Assembly: GCA_016707705.1 (NCBI GenBank)
Contig: JADJHD010000008.1
Span: forward strand, 124,001-188,000
Origin: Bacteroidales bacterium
GTDB taxonomy: Bacteria; Bacteroidota; Bacteroidia; Bacteroidales; UBA4417
DNA: 64,000 nt
Direction: 5' to 3'
The position numbers and the translations under genes are program-made. Below the pieces are notes generated by a model, which was given only the letters and a program-made list of their open reading frames with translations, was not told where the DNA came from and ran no database searches. Positions 44,296 through 52,916 of this stretch are shown here, one piece after another; positions within the stretch are counted from its first letter, which is position 1; each line of letters begins with the position of its first letter.

Positions 44296-44871
44296 CTACT
44301 TAACGAGTCCTGAGAATCCCATGAAAGCCAGTGATAACAGTCCGGCTGTAATCAGTGAAAGAGGAAAGCCCTTCATTCCCTTGGGATATCCGTTTAACTC
44401 CAGTTGTTCACGTATACCAGCCATCAGAATCAGCGCAAGAGTGAAGCCTGCAGCAATTGAAGAAGCGTATACTACACTGGCAACCAGGCTGTAGTTCTTC
44501 TGAACAGCCAAAATAGCAATACCCAGAACAGCGCAGTTGGTAGTGATGAGTGGAAGATAAATTCCCAGGGCCTGATAAAGAGCCGGGGCGGCCTTCTTTA
44601 GAATAATTTCAACAACCTGAACCAGGAAGGCGATTACAAAGATGAAAGTGATGGTCTGCATGAATTCAATGTGCATGGGGACAAGTACATAATTCTGAAT
44701 AATCCATGTAACCAGATTGGCGAGTGCCATGACGAAAATAACCGCAGCTCCCATCCCTACGGAAGTCCCTACCTTATTGGAAACGCCGAGGAAAGGACAG
44801 ATACCAAGAAATTGAGCCAATACAACATTATTGACAACCAGGGCGAGTATAATAATTTTTACCAGTTCCAT
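44296..44871 (-). CDS. rnfA: Rnf complex membrane subunit RnfA
   Basis: 191 residues, six transmembrane segments, related to NqrE. It helps form the membrane core of the Rnf complex, which passes electrons from reduced ferredoxin to NAD+ while pumping Na+ or H+. LAQFLGICPFLGVSNKVGTSVGMGAAVIFVM holds the conserved cysteine of the intramembrane iron-sulfur site and the second cysteine lies in ITTNCAVLGIAIL. It is last in the operon rnfBCDGEA. Confidence 0.95.
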   Translation of the reverse strand: MELVKIIILALVVNNVVLAQFLGICPFLGVSNKVGTSVGMGAAVIFVMALANLVTWIIQNYVLVPMHIEFMQTITFIFVIAFLVQVVEIILKKAAPALYQALGIYLPLITTNCAVLGIAILAVQKNYSLVASVVYASSIAAGFTLALILMAGIREQLELNGYPKGMKGFPLSLITAGLLSLAFMGFSGLVK

Positions 44872-44916
44872 AACTAAAGTATTTCTTTAATCATTTATAT
44901 ATCAATCAAATACAAC

Positions 44917-45513
44917 CTAAAGACTGTACTTGCTTTTAACCCTGTTCATGATTGCAATCAAATAACCATAGGTAATGAATGCACCTGGAGGAAGGATGAA
45001 AATAAGGATTGTCCTGGCATCCTGTGAAACCAAACGAATGTCGAAAATAGTCCCGTTTCCAAGCAATTCCCTTATTGAACCCATTAATGTAATCGCAAGG
45101 GTAAAACCGATCCCCATTCCCAGTCCATCAAGTATAGCGGGAACAACAGCATTTTTCTGTGCGAATGCTTCAGCTCTGCCAAGGATAATGCAGTTAACAA
45201 CGATGAGTGGAATGAAAATCCCCAATGTCTTGTATAAGTCAGGGGTATATGCTTTCATGACCAAATCCACAATCGTTACAAAAGTGGCTATCACGAGGAT
45301 AAATGCAGCAATTCGGACCTTATCAGGAATGAAGTTCTTAAGTGCAGCTATGAGAAGATTTGAAAACACCAATACAAAAGTTGTGGCAGCCCCCATTCCG
45401 ATACCATTCATTGCAGCCGTGGTAACTGCAAGTGTCGGACAAGTCCCAAGTACCAGTACGAAGGTTGGATTCTCTTTAATGAAGCCATTTGTTAAATGTT
45501 TGAGATTGCTCAT
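44917..45513 (-). CDS. rnfE: Rnf complex membrane subunit RnfE
   Basis: 198 residues, six transmembrane segments, related to NqrD and to RnfA in inverted orientation. Conserved cysteines lie in VLVLGTCPTLAVTTAAMNG and LIVVNCIILGRAEAFA. It forms the membrane core with RnfA. Its ATG overlaps the rnfG stop by four bases (ATGA), indicating coupled translation. Confidence 0.95.
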   Translation of the reverse strand: MSNLKHLTNGFIKENPTFVLVLGTCPTLAVTTAAMNGIGMGAATTFVLVFSNLLIAALKNFIPDKVRIAAFILVIATFVTIVDLVMKAYTPDLYKTLGIFIPLIVVNCIILGRAEAFAQKNAVVPAILDGLGMGIGFTLAITLMGSIRELLGNGTIFDIRLVSQDARTILIFILPPGAFITYGYLIAIMNRVKSKYSL

Positions 45514-46124
45514 TTTTGTCCTCCTTCCTTAACAGATGCTGAATCGGCAACTGCACTTGCAAAATTTTTCATGTATAAATCATAAGCCTTCTGAACACCG
45601 TCGCAAAATGCTCTCGAACTGATAGTTGCAGCAGTAATGGCATCAATGGTACCACCATCCTTCTTCACTTTAACAGATTTTCCTTTAAGATTTCCAATAG
45701 ATAATCCATCGAACTGGTTTTTAAACTTAGGCTCCTTCATTTTTGTGCCCAGTCCTGGTGTTTCCTTTTGCTCAAGTACAACAACAGTATTTATGCTACC
45801 ATCGGGCCTGATTCCAACCATTAGGTCAAAACGACCACTAAATCCCTTGTCAGTGAATGTTTTGACTGCATATCCAACAGGTTTTCCATCTTTTAGAGCC
45901 TGATAGAATAGTAATCCATCAATCTCCTTAACATTGGCTGTGGGATCATTGTCGAAGGGTGGCAGGACCTCCTTTACAGCTTGAATTTCCTTGGCCTTAT
46001 TGGCTTTTTCAATAGGTTCCTTCGTAGCACTGTATACAAACCCCAGGGCTGCGGACATCACCGCTGATATCAGCAGCAACGACAGTACCATGTTTTTCAG
46101 GGTTGATTCAAGTTTCTTCGACAT
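45510..46124 (-). CDS. rnfG: Rnf complex FMN-binding subunit RnfG
   Basis: 204 residues with one N-terminal membrane helix (about 10-30) and a periplasmic FMN-binding domain. The segment GGTIDAITAATISSRAFCDGV corresponds to the covalent flavinylation motif (S/T)GAT, here TAAT, with the FMN-accepting threonine. FYQALKDGKPVGYAV and GLGTKMKEPKFKNQF are typical of the family. It passes electrons between the FMN of RnfD and the rest of the complex. It follows rnfD after 47 bp. Confidence 0.93.
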   Translation of the reverse strand: MSKKLESTLKNMVLSLLLISAVMSAALGFVYSATKEPIEKANKAKEIQAVKEVLPPFDNDPTANVKEIDGLLFYQALKDGKPVGYAVKTFTDKGFSGRFDLMVGIRPDGSINTVVVLEQKETPGLGTKMKEPKFKNQFDGLSIGNLKGKSVKVKKDGGTIDAITAATISSRAFCDGVQKAYDLYMKNFASAVADSASVKEGGQK

Positions 46125-46171
46125 ATCCAGTTGCTTTTCTTTTTTGATAAAATAAACTGATTTTGGCTATT

Positions 46172-47167
46172 CTATTGGGCAATCACCTCTCCGAAGCGCT
46201 TGGGCTTAAACCCTTTATTAATAAGAGGTGTCACTGCATTCATAATGAGGATGGCAAAGGAAACGCCTTCAGGATATGCTCCCCATACCCTGATTAGTAC
46301 AGTTAAAACTCCACATCCCACACCATACACCAGCATCCCTGAATAAGTCATTGGTGAAGTTGCCATATCGGTGGCCATGAAAACTGCTCCCAACATCAGT
46401 CCACCAGCGAGAAGGTGAAATACCGGATCAATATAGATACCCGGATCAATCAGCCAGAGAATTCCAGTAAAAGCCAGAACCGTTAACAAATAGGATACGG
46501 GAATATGCCAGGTTATGATTCTCTTCCAAAGCATGTAAATGCCGCCAATCAGGATTGCCAAAGCAGAAACTTCACCCAAAGATCCTCCGATTCCTCCCAC
46601 GAACATATCCATATAGGAGGGGATTTGTGAAGCAAGCTGTGTCAGTGATTCGCCATTCTTTATGCCTTCCTTCACAATTCCCAGAGAAGTAGGACCAGTA
46701 ACTGCATCCGTCAGTACCAATCGGTTTACCACTGGAACGGGCCATGTAGTCATGTCCACCGGAAAGGAAATAAGCATAAAAACGCGTCCGGCCAATGCAG
46801 GATTGAAAGGATTTTTTCCTAATCCTCCAAAAGACATTTTTGCTACCGCAATGGCAAAAATTGCGCCTATCACCAATTGCCACCAGGGAATGCTTGAAGG
46901 GACGTTGAAGGCTAGAAGCAATCCGGTAATAACTGCAGATCCATCACGAAGACTTGGTTCAACCTTGAGGACAAAACGGGCGATCAGGTATTCAGTGAGG
47001 GTACAGGCTAAAACTGCCACCAATGTAACCTCTATTGCGCCAAGCCCAAAATACCAGAATGAAACAAGCATGGCTGGTATCAAGGCAATCACAACTCCCC
47101 ACATGATCTTGTGAACAGGTTGGGTGGCATGAAGATGAGGTGATCCTGAAACTGTTAACAATTGCAT
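46172..47167 (-). CDS. rnfD: Rnf complex membrane subunit RnfD
   Basis: 331 residues, about ten membrane helices. The N-terminus LTVSGSPHLHATQPVHKIMWGVVIALIPAM is highly typical. GGLGKNPFNPALAGRVFMLISFP is conserved, and the FMN-attachment region reads DAVTGPTSLG, where the usual SGAT/SATP text is altered. GAVFMATDMATSPMTYSG is the second family signature. It is adjacent to rnfC (4-bp gap). Confidence 0.94.
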   Translation of the reverse strand: MQLLTVSGSPHLHATQPVHKIMWGVVIALIPAMLVSFWYFGLGAIEVTLVAVLACTLTEYLIARFVLKVEPSLRDGSAVITGLLLAFNVPSSIPWWQLVIGAIFAIAVAKMSFGGLGKNPFNPALAGRVFMLISFPVDMTTWPVPVVNRLVLTDAVTGPTSLGIVKEGIKNGESLTQLASQIPSYMDMFVGGIGGSLGEVSALAILIGGIYMLWKRIITWHIPVSYLLTVLAFTGILWLIDPGIYIDPVFHLLAGGLMLGAVFMATDMATSPMTYSGMLVYGVGCGVLTVLIRVWGAYPEGVSFAILIMNAVTPLINKGFKPKRFGEVIAQ

Positions 47168-47170
47168 AAC

Positions 47171-48049
47171 CTAATTATTTACTCTGGTTCTGATAATATG
47201 ACCGACCTTGCTCTTTCCCAATCTTAGATAATCAAGCAAAGGCCTGGCTGAAGGGCAGGTGTAATGGCAGCATCCGCATTCCATGCAATCCATAATCCTG
47301 TTATTTTCAGCCATTTCAAGCTCATTGGCAACAACTACCCTTTCAAGGAGGTAGGGCTCCAGACCCATTGGACAAACTGAAACACAACGGGCACAACGAA
47401 TGCAGTTCTGAACTTTGAGTCTCGCCGACTCTGTTTCAGGTAGAATCAGGATTCCCGAGGTACCCTTAACAACCGGGACATCTGTAGAATTTAAGGCCTT
47501 CCCCATCATTGGACCCCCGCTGATAATTTTGCCGGTATCTCCGGGTAGTCCGCCTGCATGCTGAATCAGGCTGTCAATGGGAGTTCCGATCCTGACCAAT
47601 AGGTTTGATGGCTTTGAGATAGATTTACCGGTGACGGTAACCACCCTGTCAATCAAGGGTTTATTTTTTTGGATGGCTTCGTAGACAGCAAATGCTGTTC
47701 CCACATTATTCACTACACATCCTACCTCTATTGGCAGTTTCTGCGAAGGAACCTCTCGCCCGGTAATGGCTTTTATAAGTTGTTTTTCAGCGCCCTGCGG
47801 ATATTTGACCTTAAGTGCGGCAATCTCTATTCCCGGGAATTCTGGAGCCAGCTCACTCAATTTCTTTATTGCATCAGGCTTATTGTTCTCTATTCCGACA
47901 ACTGCCCTTTTTACACCCAGTGCTTTCATCAAAAAGCTTATGCCGATCATAACTTCCTGGCTCTTTTCAAGCATAAGCCGGTGATCAGAAGTAAGATAAG
48001 GCTCGCATTCAACCTCCATTGATAATAAGAACCTCGGCCTTTTTCCCAT
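47171..48049 (-). CDS. rnfC: RnfC, C-terminal part (frameshifted)
   Basis: 292 residues carrying the SLBB-like region and two [4Fe-4S] motifs, CIRCARCVSVCP and CMECGCCHYTCP, near the end. The true continuation begins at VECEPYLTSDHRLMLE, which directly follows IING in the upstream fragment if one G is removed at 48013-48014. The repaired gene has 1335 bases, 444 residues. The preceding residues here (GKRPRFLLSME) are out-of-frame text. RnfC is thought to take part in the NAD-linked peripheral arm. Frameshift or sequence error must be resolved. Confidence 0.9.
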   Translation of the reverse strand: MGKRPRFLLSMEVECEPYLTSDHRLMLEKSQEVMIGISFLMKALGVKRAVVGIENNKPDAIKKLSELAPEFPGIEIAALKVKYPQGAEKQLIKAITGREVPSQKLPIEVGCVVNNVGTAFAVYEAIQKNKPLIDRVVTVTGKSISKPSNLLVRIGTPIDSLIQHAGGLPGDTGKIISGGPMMGKALNSTDVPVVKGTSGILILPETESARLKVQNCIRCARCVSVCPMGLEPYLLERVVVANELEMAENNRIMDCMECGCCHYTCPSARPLLDYLRLGKSKVGHIIRTRVNN

Positions 48050-48506
48050 TGGGGACCATCAGTTTAACATGTGAGGGGAATGTCGCACCACCAAGGCCAA
48101 CCACCCCCATAGCCTGAATCCTGTTGATAAGTTCCTGCTGACTGAGATTATTCTCTCTGACAACAGCAGTGCTGCGGTCAATTGAGGATTCCCACTCATC
48201 GCCATCTACCTCAATGATGATTGCTTTCTTCCTGTAGCCGCTCTGGTCAGTAATCTCATCAATTTTGACAACTTTCCCGGATACAGAAGAATGTACATTG
48301 GATGAAATAAAGGCTTCACCTTTGGCAATCAACTGGCCAACCTTGACCATTACTCCCTTTTCGACAATCACATTGGAAGGTGCGCCCAAACTCTGACCTA
48401 TCGGGATTGAAACACTGGCTGGCAAGGGCAAAACTTCAATGGGAACCGAGGATGAAAGCTTTCCTTCTTCCGGGTGAACCCCTCCTATTTTGAATGTTTT
48501 GAGCAT
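48009..48506 (-). CDS. rnfC: RnfC, N-terminal part (frameshifted)
   Basis: 165 residues: FKIGGVHPEEGK at the start, the barrel-sandwich segment LGAPSNVIVEKGVMVKVGQLIAKGEAFISSNVHSSVSG, and VVGLGGATFPSHVKL, the flavin/nucleotide loop of the RnfC/NuoF fold. The frame runs into a stop directly after EVLIINGG at the GG pair of 48013-48014. Upstream lies rnfB with a 55-bp gap. Confidence 0.9.
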   Translation of the reverse strand: MLKTFKIGGVHPEEGKLSSSVPIEVLPLPASVSIPIGQSLGAPSNVIVEKGVMVKVGQLIAKGEAFISSNVHSSVSGKVVKIDEITDQSGYRKKAIIIEVDGDEWESSIDRSTAVVRENNLSQQELINRIQAMGVVGLGGATFPSHVKLMVPNGKKAEVLIINGG

Positions 48507-48561
48507 CTATAAACAGTATTGAAACTTTATAATGACTTTATTGCTCGTAAACTGATGAATA

Positions 48562-49428
48562 CTACGCAGTGGTTTCCTCTGCGACTCCCACTTCCTGCCG
48601 GGGTTTTCTGGGAGCAAAATGAATCTCCGAAATGGCATTTGTCGGACATTCTTCAACACATTTCCTGCAAAGTGTACACTTATTGAAATCGATGTATGCA
48701 AGATTATTCTCCATGGTGATGGCTTCGAATCCGCACATTTTGACGCATTTCCCGCATCCAATGCAGGAAACAGAGCAATTCCTGCGCGACAAGGCACCCT
48801 TTTCCACATTGACACATTCAACGAAAATCCTCTTACCCTTAGGACCTTTCTTCCTCATCTCAATAATCTTCCTGGGACAGACCTTCACACAAGCGCCACA
48901 GGCAACACATGCTTCTTCATCAATTACTGGGAGTCCTGATGCCGAGTCGATATACATTGCATCAAACTGACAGGAGACAACACAATCGCCAAGCCCAAGA
49001 CAACCATTCGGACATCCGCTGTTTCCATTAAACAGGGAATGTGCAAACTGGCAGCTGGAAGCTCCATCATATCTAACCTTGTGAGGAGCATTATCATGAG
49101 AACCTCCGCAACGGAGCACGGCAATCATTGGTGCAACCTCAGCAGCCTGCCAGCCCAGATCTGCAGCAATGCTTTTCATAACCGGGCTTCCTCCAACCGG
49201 ACAATTCATATTTTCCAGAGAACCGGCTTTAATTATGGATTCAGCAAAGTTGCGGCATCCTGCGAAACCACAACCTCCGCAGTTGGCACCTGGTAAAAGG
49301 TCATTCACTGTATCGATTCTCGGATCCTCGATAACCTTGAATTTCTGCGCTACAAAATACAATATGATTGCCGCTGCGATTCCTATCGCCCCAAGGGCGG
49401 CGACAGCTAATAAAATGGCTTCGGTCAC
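48562..49428 (-). CDS. rnfB: Rnf complex iron-sulfur subunit RnfB
   Basis: 288 residues starting at GTG 49428, because no upstream in-frame ATG exists. An N-terminal helix (4-26) anchors it. The Fe-S domain follows: CGGCGFAGCRNFAE with NCPVGG, then ferredoxin-type clusters in CVACGACVKVCP, CIGCGKCVKMCG and CTLCRKCVEECP, plus an additional CPNGCLGLGDC segment. It is the likely entry point for electrons from ferredoxin. It begins the rnfBCDGEA order with its own probable promoter. Confidence 0.95.
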   Translation of the reverse strand: MTEAILLAVAALGAIGIAAAIILYFVAQKFKVIEDPRIDTVNDLLPGANCGGCGFAGCRNFAESIIKAGSLENMNCPVGGSPVMKSIAADLGWQAAEVAPMIAVLRCGGSHDNAPHKVRYDGASSCQFAHSLFNGNSGCPNGCLGLGDCVVSCQFDAMYIDSASGLPVIDEEACVACGACVKVCPRKIIEMRKKGPKGKRIFVECVNVEKGALSRRNCSVSCIGCGKCVKMCGFEAITMENNLAYIDFNKCTLCRKCVEECPTNAISEIHFAPRKPRQEVGVAEETTA

Positions 49429-49534
49429 CTTATAAATAATTAGGTTTGAAACTAAGAACTAACACTCTGGAACCGGAAGTATTGTTTTGGAAAGATTATA
49501 ATAGCCATTAAAGAATTCCAGTTCTAAAGGCGAG

Positions 49535-49542
49535 CAAATGTA
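49535..49542 (-). promoter_or_regulatory. -7 element upstream of rnfB
   Basis: On the minus strand TACATTTG fits TAnnTTTG and lies 107 bp upstream of the rnfB start, within the 261-bp gap after rseC. The -33 region is only TTTCG-like, so support is partial. The gap is otherwise very AT-rich. Confidence 0.4.
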
Positions 49543-49689
49543 TTAATATTTAAAGAGAATAGATGCGAAAATTACTTCTTTTTTTTATTACATCTTCTTG
49601 ATATATAAGTATATAAATATGTCTTTGTTAAAGCAAAAACAATTAAGTTTAACTACTGACAATGACAAACTTAACTAAACGAGCATTCT

Positions 49690-50145
49690 TCAATTTTGAA
49701 CTTTACAGCTATCATTATCGCCTGTTGAATGTTGAATCCGAAAATGAAAATCTTTTTTCAATCTGTCACTGAAAATAAACATCAGTAAATAGTAAAATCC
49801 AACCGAAACAAGCGCGATTAAGCCGGAGACCAGATCTCCAAAAAATGAAGATGAAATGAGTAAAGATAATATCAGAACCAGAAAAGGAAAAAAGTAACCA
49901 AGAAGCACTGCCCTGTTTCCCATGGATCGCTCCAATATCACAGTTACCGGATCTCCTTCCCTATAGGAATCCTGATCCTGGGTAAGCACCTCTATCTGCT
50001 TTTCCTTTAATTCTGTAATGGAACACATGGACTTAGTACTGCATGACTGACAAGCTGAATGAGTGATAATCTTGACAAAAACCTTGTTTCCTTCAACCAG
50101 GTCTACCCTGCCGTCATGTCGGATGGTTTGAGAATTGTCAGCCAT
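49690..50145 (-). CDS. rseC: RseC/MucC-type protein (SoxR-reducing system family)
   Basis: 151 residues. An N-terminal domain with four cysteines (CQSCSTKSMC; the C-x2-C-x5-C pattern) is followed by two adjacent membrane helices (about 80-120). It matches RseC, which in many bacteria lies next to rnf genes and may pass electrons in SoxR reduction or regulate the envelope stress sigma factor. Its position just before rnfB, separated by the promoter gap, supports the link with the Rnf complex. It follows hydF by 35 bp. Confidence 0.85.
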   Translation of the reverse strand: MADNSQTIRHDGRVDLVEGNKVFVKIITHSACQSCSTKSMCSITELKEKQIEVLTQDQDSYREGDPVTVILERSMGNRAVLLGYFFPFLVLILSLLISSSFFGDLVSGLIALVSVGFYYLLMFIFSDRLKKDFHFRIQHSTGDNDSCKVQN

Positions 50146-50180
50146 TTTATAATATTCAGTTGAGCAGGGTTAAAGCAATT

Positions 50181-51413
50181 CTACAGATAATCAGCCGGGG
50201 CCGACGCATGATCAGTGAATGGGGCGATTGCCCTGTTGTAGATTCCATGGACATAGGCGATTGCCATGCCATAGTTTGTGACAGGTATTCCTGCATCCAC
50301 TGCAGGTTTCAACCGGTTTATAAGCTGCTTCCTGGTTATCATGCAACCTCCGCATTGTATAACCATAGCATAATCCGTGATCTTTCCCGGAATGGCATTT
50401 AATCCTGCTACTACCTCATACTCCAGTTTCTTACCGGTAAAATTGCTAAGCCACCTTGGTATTTTAACCCTACCGATATCATCGCATGAAACATGATGGC
50501 TGCATGATTCCAACACCAGAATCCTATCGCCATCCTTAAGATTGGAAATATGCGGGGTTCCCTTGATGTAATTAGCAAAATCTCCCTTCTGACGGGCGAG
50601 AATTATACTAAAACTGGTGAGTGGAATATCTCTCGGAACTGAAGCATCAGCTTTCAGAAAAACCTGACTGTCAGTAATTACCAAACTTGGCTTAGGATTC
50701 ATCTTTTTCAGGAAACTATCTATTTCCCGTTCCTTACAAATTACCGCAATGCCATCATTATCAAGAACATCCCTTATTACTTGCACCTGCGGCAGAATCA
50801 GCCTTCCTTCCGGAGCTTCTATATCAATGGGTGTTATAAGCAAAACTGTGTCACCATATGAAATCAGATCACCAATCAGTGTCACAGGCTTCCAGGCATT
50901 TTCGGGGATATACTTCCTGATAAGTCCCAGCAGTTGCGGAATCACTTCCTGATTTCCCGCCAGACTGCAATCAACAACATCTGTTTTGTAGGATGCAGCA
51001 ATCAATCGCCTGGTCTCAGGATAAAGGGCAGCAATATCGGATTTGTTATGAACTATGAAGAAAGGAATATGGTATTCCCTGAACTGCTCAGCAAGGTTCT
51101 TTTCAAATTCACCGAATGTATTTCTGGTTATGATCAGAATTGCCAGATCAATGGTTTTAATAATTTCGATGGTGCGGGCTACCCTCTTCTCTCCAAGGCC
51201 GCCGATATCATCAATTCCAGCGGTATCAACAAACATTACGGGTCCAAGCCCTCCAATCTCTATTGTCTTGCGCACAGGGTCGGTAGTGGTTCCGGCTACC
51301 TCTGATACAATGGATACCTCCTGTCCGGCCAGGGCATTCACAAGGGAGCTTTTCCCGTTGTTCCTTCTTCCAAACACTCCTATGAACGGAGTGGATGCTT
51401 TGCCTTTTGACAT
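50181..51413 (-). CDS. hydF: [FeFe]-hydrogenase maturation GTPase HydF
   Basis: 410 residues from the ATG at 51413; an in-frame TTG eight codons upstream is less likely. It is the scaffold on which the 2Fe subcluster of [FeFe] hydrogenase is finished before transfer to HydA. The GTPase domain has GVFGRRNNGKSSLVNAL (P-loop), DPVRKTIEIGGLG (switch) and DTAGIDD, NKSD. The C-terminal part carries CSHH and QCGGC (the expected CxH...CxxC cluster ligands). hydE, hydG and a hydrogenase are not in the window. It is 26 bp after the aspartate ammonia-lyase gene. Confidence 0.93.
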   Translation of the reverse strand: MSKGKASTPFIGVFGRRNNGKSSLVNALAGQEVSIVSEVAGTTTDPVRKTIEIGGLGPVMFVDTAGIDDIGGLGEKRVARTIEIIKTIDLAILIITRNTFGEFEKNLAEQFREYHIPFFIVHNKSDIAALYPETRRLIAASYKTDVVDCSLAGNQEVIPQLLGLIRKYIPENAWKPVTLIGDLISYGDTVLLITPIDIEAPEGRLILPQVQVIRDVLDNDGIAVICKEREIDSFLKKMNPKPSLVITDSQVFLKADASVPRDIPLTSFSIILARQKGDFANYIKGTPHISNLKDGDRILVLESCSHHVSCDDIGRVKIPRWLSNFTGKKLEYEVVAGLNAIPGKITDYAMVIQCGGCMITRKQLINRLKPAVDAGIPVTNYGMAIAYVHGIYNRAIAPFTDHASAPADYL

Positions 51414-51439
51414 TAGATTTGAGATATTATGATGCAATA

Positions 51440-52906
51440 TTACGAAAGGAGATCATTGAGTGTAAAGCCTGTTTTTAGCAGATTCTCAGGTTTAAGCGCC
51501 TGATATAGTTGATCCTCTGGCATAAGTTTCAACTGTTCATTTGCCTGAATCACTGAGATGCCTTTCTTCTTCATCTCAATTGCCAGCAATGCAGCATTAT
51601 GATAACCTATGACTGGTCCAAGAGCAGTAGTCACTGAAGGACTTTTCATCACCTGATCCTCTGTGCCTTCTGTAACCCGGATATCGTCGAACAGGTTATT
51701 CCTGAGGGTCTCATCAGCAGCTATCAGCAGGCGCAGACTCTCCAACAGGCTATGTCCTATAACCGGCAGATAGGCATTGAGATCCAGACATCCCTGTGCA
51801 CTCAATGAGCTGATCAGCACATCATTGCTGTATACTTTATGTGCTGCACTTATAACAAATTCAGGAATTACGGGATTTACCTTACCAGGCATTATTGAAC
51901 TCCCAACCTGCTTAGCTGGTATCTGCAGACTTCTGTTTCCGGAAACATCAGATGATAGTAGCCTGATATCGGATACCATCTTCTCGAGGTTTACTGCATG
52001 CGACTTCAGTATGGCATGTACCTCCACAAATGAATCGAGATTACAGGTAGCATCTGGCAGGTTTTCAGATCTGGTAACAGGAAGTCCGCAAATTTGCTGC
52101 AAAACAGGAATGACCTCCATGATAAAATACCTGGGAACACCCATCCCGGTGCCAACAGCTGATCCCCCCAGATTCACAACCTTGATTCTTTCAAAGCATT
52201 TTGAAATCCTCCACCAATCCCGTGAAAGCGCTTCATTATAGGTACTGAAAAGCTTCCCGAAAGAAGATGGGACAGCTTCCTGCATCTGGGTGTATGCAAT
52301 CCTCAATTTGCTTCTGAACTGAGTTTCATAGCTTTCTGTAAGCTGCCTCAAACTGTTGATTGATTCTTCAAGCCTGTTTAACTGCAGCATTATAGCTATC
52401 TTCAAGGCTGTAGGGACGACATCATTTGTCGACTGATAAATATTGGCAGTTTCAATAGGATCAATCAGAGAATACTCCCCGGGGCTTTTTTCCAGCTTCA
52501 AAAGGGCTGCATTGGTGAGTATTTCATTCACATTCATATTGATGCTCGTACCGGCACCACCACTTACTGCAGGCACAATAAACTGGTCGAAATACTTTCC
52601 CAGAATCATCTCTCCGGCAACGGCTTCCAAAAGCAGAAGTACATTATCATCCGGAAGAACAACAGGCAGTTTCCTGTCACCGCCTTTTTCGATCAATGCT
52701 TTCCTGAAACTCCTGACTGTTGTGTAACAGGCAAGCTTAACCATAGCCATTGCCTTGTACCATTCAATAGAGAAAGGAGTAATATCTGGAAAATTATTCC
52801 TGGCACGAACAGAATGAATTCCAAACAGCGCATCTGAAGGAATATCCATTTTCCCAATGGAATCTTCTTCTGTACGCATTTCAGCTGCCTTTGTTGGGTC
52901 TTCCAT
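51440..52906 (-). CDS. aspA: aspartate ammonia-lyase (fumarase/aspartase superfamily)
   Basis: 488 residues. It releases ammonia from L-aspartate, giving fumarate. The superfamily signature GSSIMPGKVNPV, the aspartase-like GGAGTSINMNVNEILTNAAL and QSTNDVVPTALKIA are conserved; the alignment follows E. coli AspA more closely than fumarase C. The link to hydF is noteworthy: aspA is often grouped with hydrogenase maturation genes. The bridging amine of the hydrogenase dithiolate is reported to derive from ammonium, so a local ammonia supply is a possible reason. Confidence 0.85.
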   Translation of the reverse strand: MEDPTKAAEMRTEEDSIGKMDIPSDALFGIHSVRARNNFPDITPFSIEWYKAMAMVKLACYTTVRSFRKALIEKGGDRKLPVVLPDDNVLLLLEAVAGEMILGKYFDQFIVPAVSGGAGTSINMNVNEILTNAALLKLEKSPGEYSLIDPIETANIYQSTNDVVPTALKIAIMLQLNRLEESINSLRQLTESYETQFRSKLRIAYTQMQEAVPSSFGKLFSTYNEALSRDWWRISKCFERIKVVNLGGSAVGTGMGVPRYFIMEVIPVLQQICGLPVTRSENLPDATCNLDSFVEVHAILKSHAVNLEKMVSDIRLLSSDVSGNRSLQIPAKQVGSSIMPGKVNPVIPEFVISAAHKVYSNDVLISSLSAQGCLDLNAYLPVIGHSLLESLRLLIAADETLRNNLFDDIRVTEGTEDQVMKSPSVTTALGPVIGYHNAALLAIEMKKKGISVIQANEQLKLMPEDQLYQALKPENLLKTGFTLNDLLS

Positions 52907-52916
52907 TCAAAAAAAA

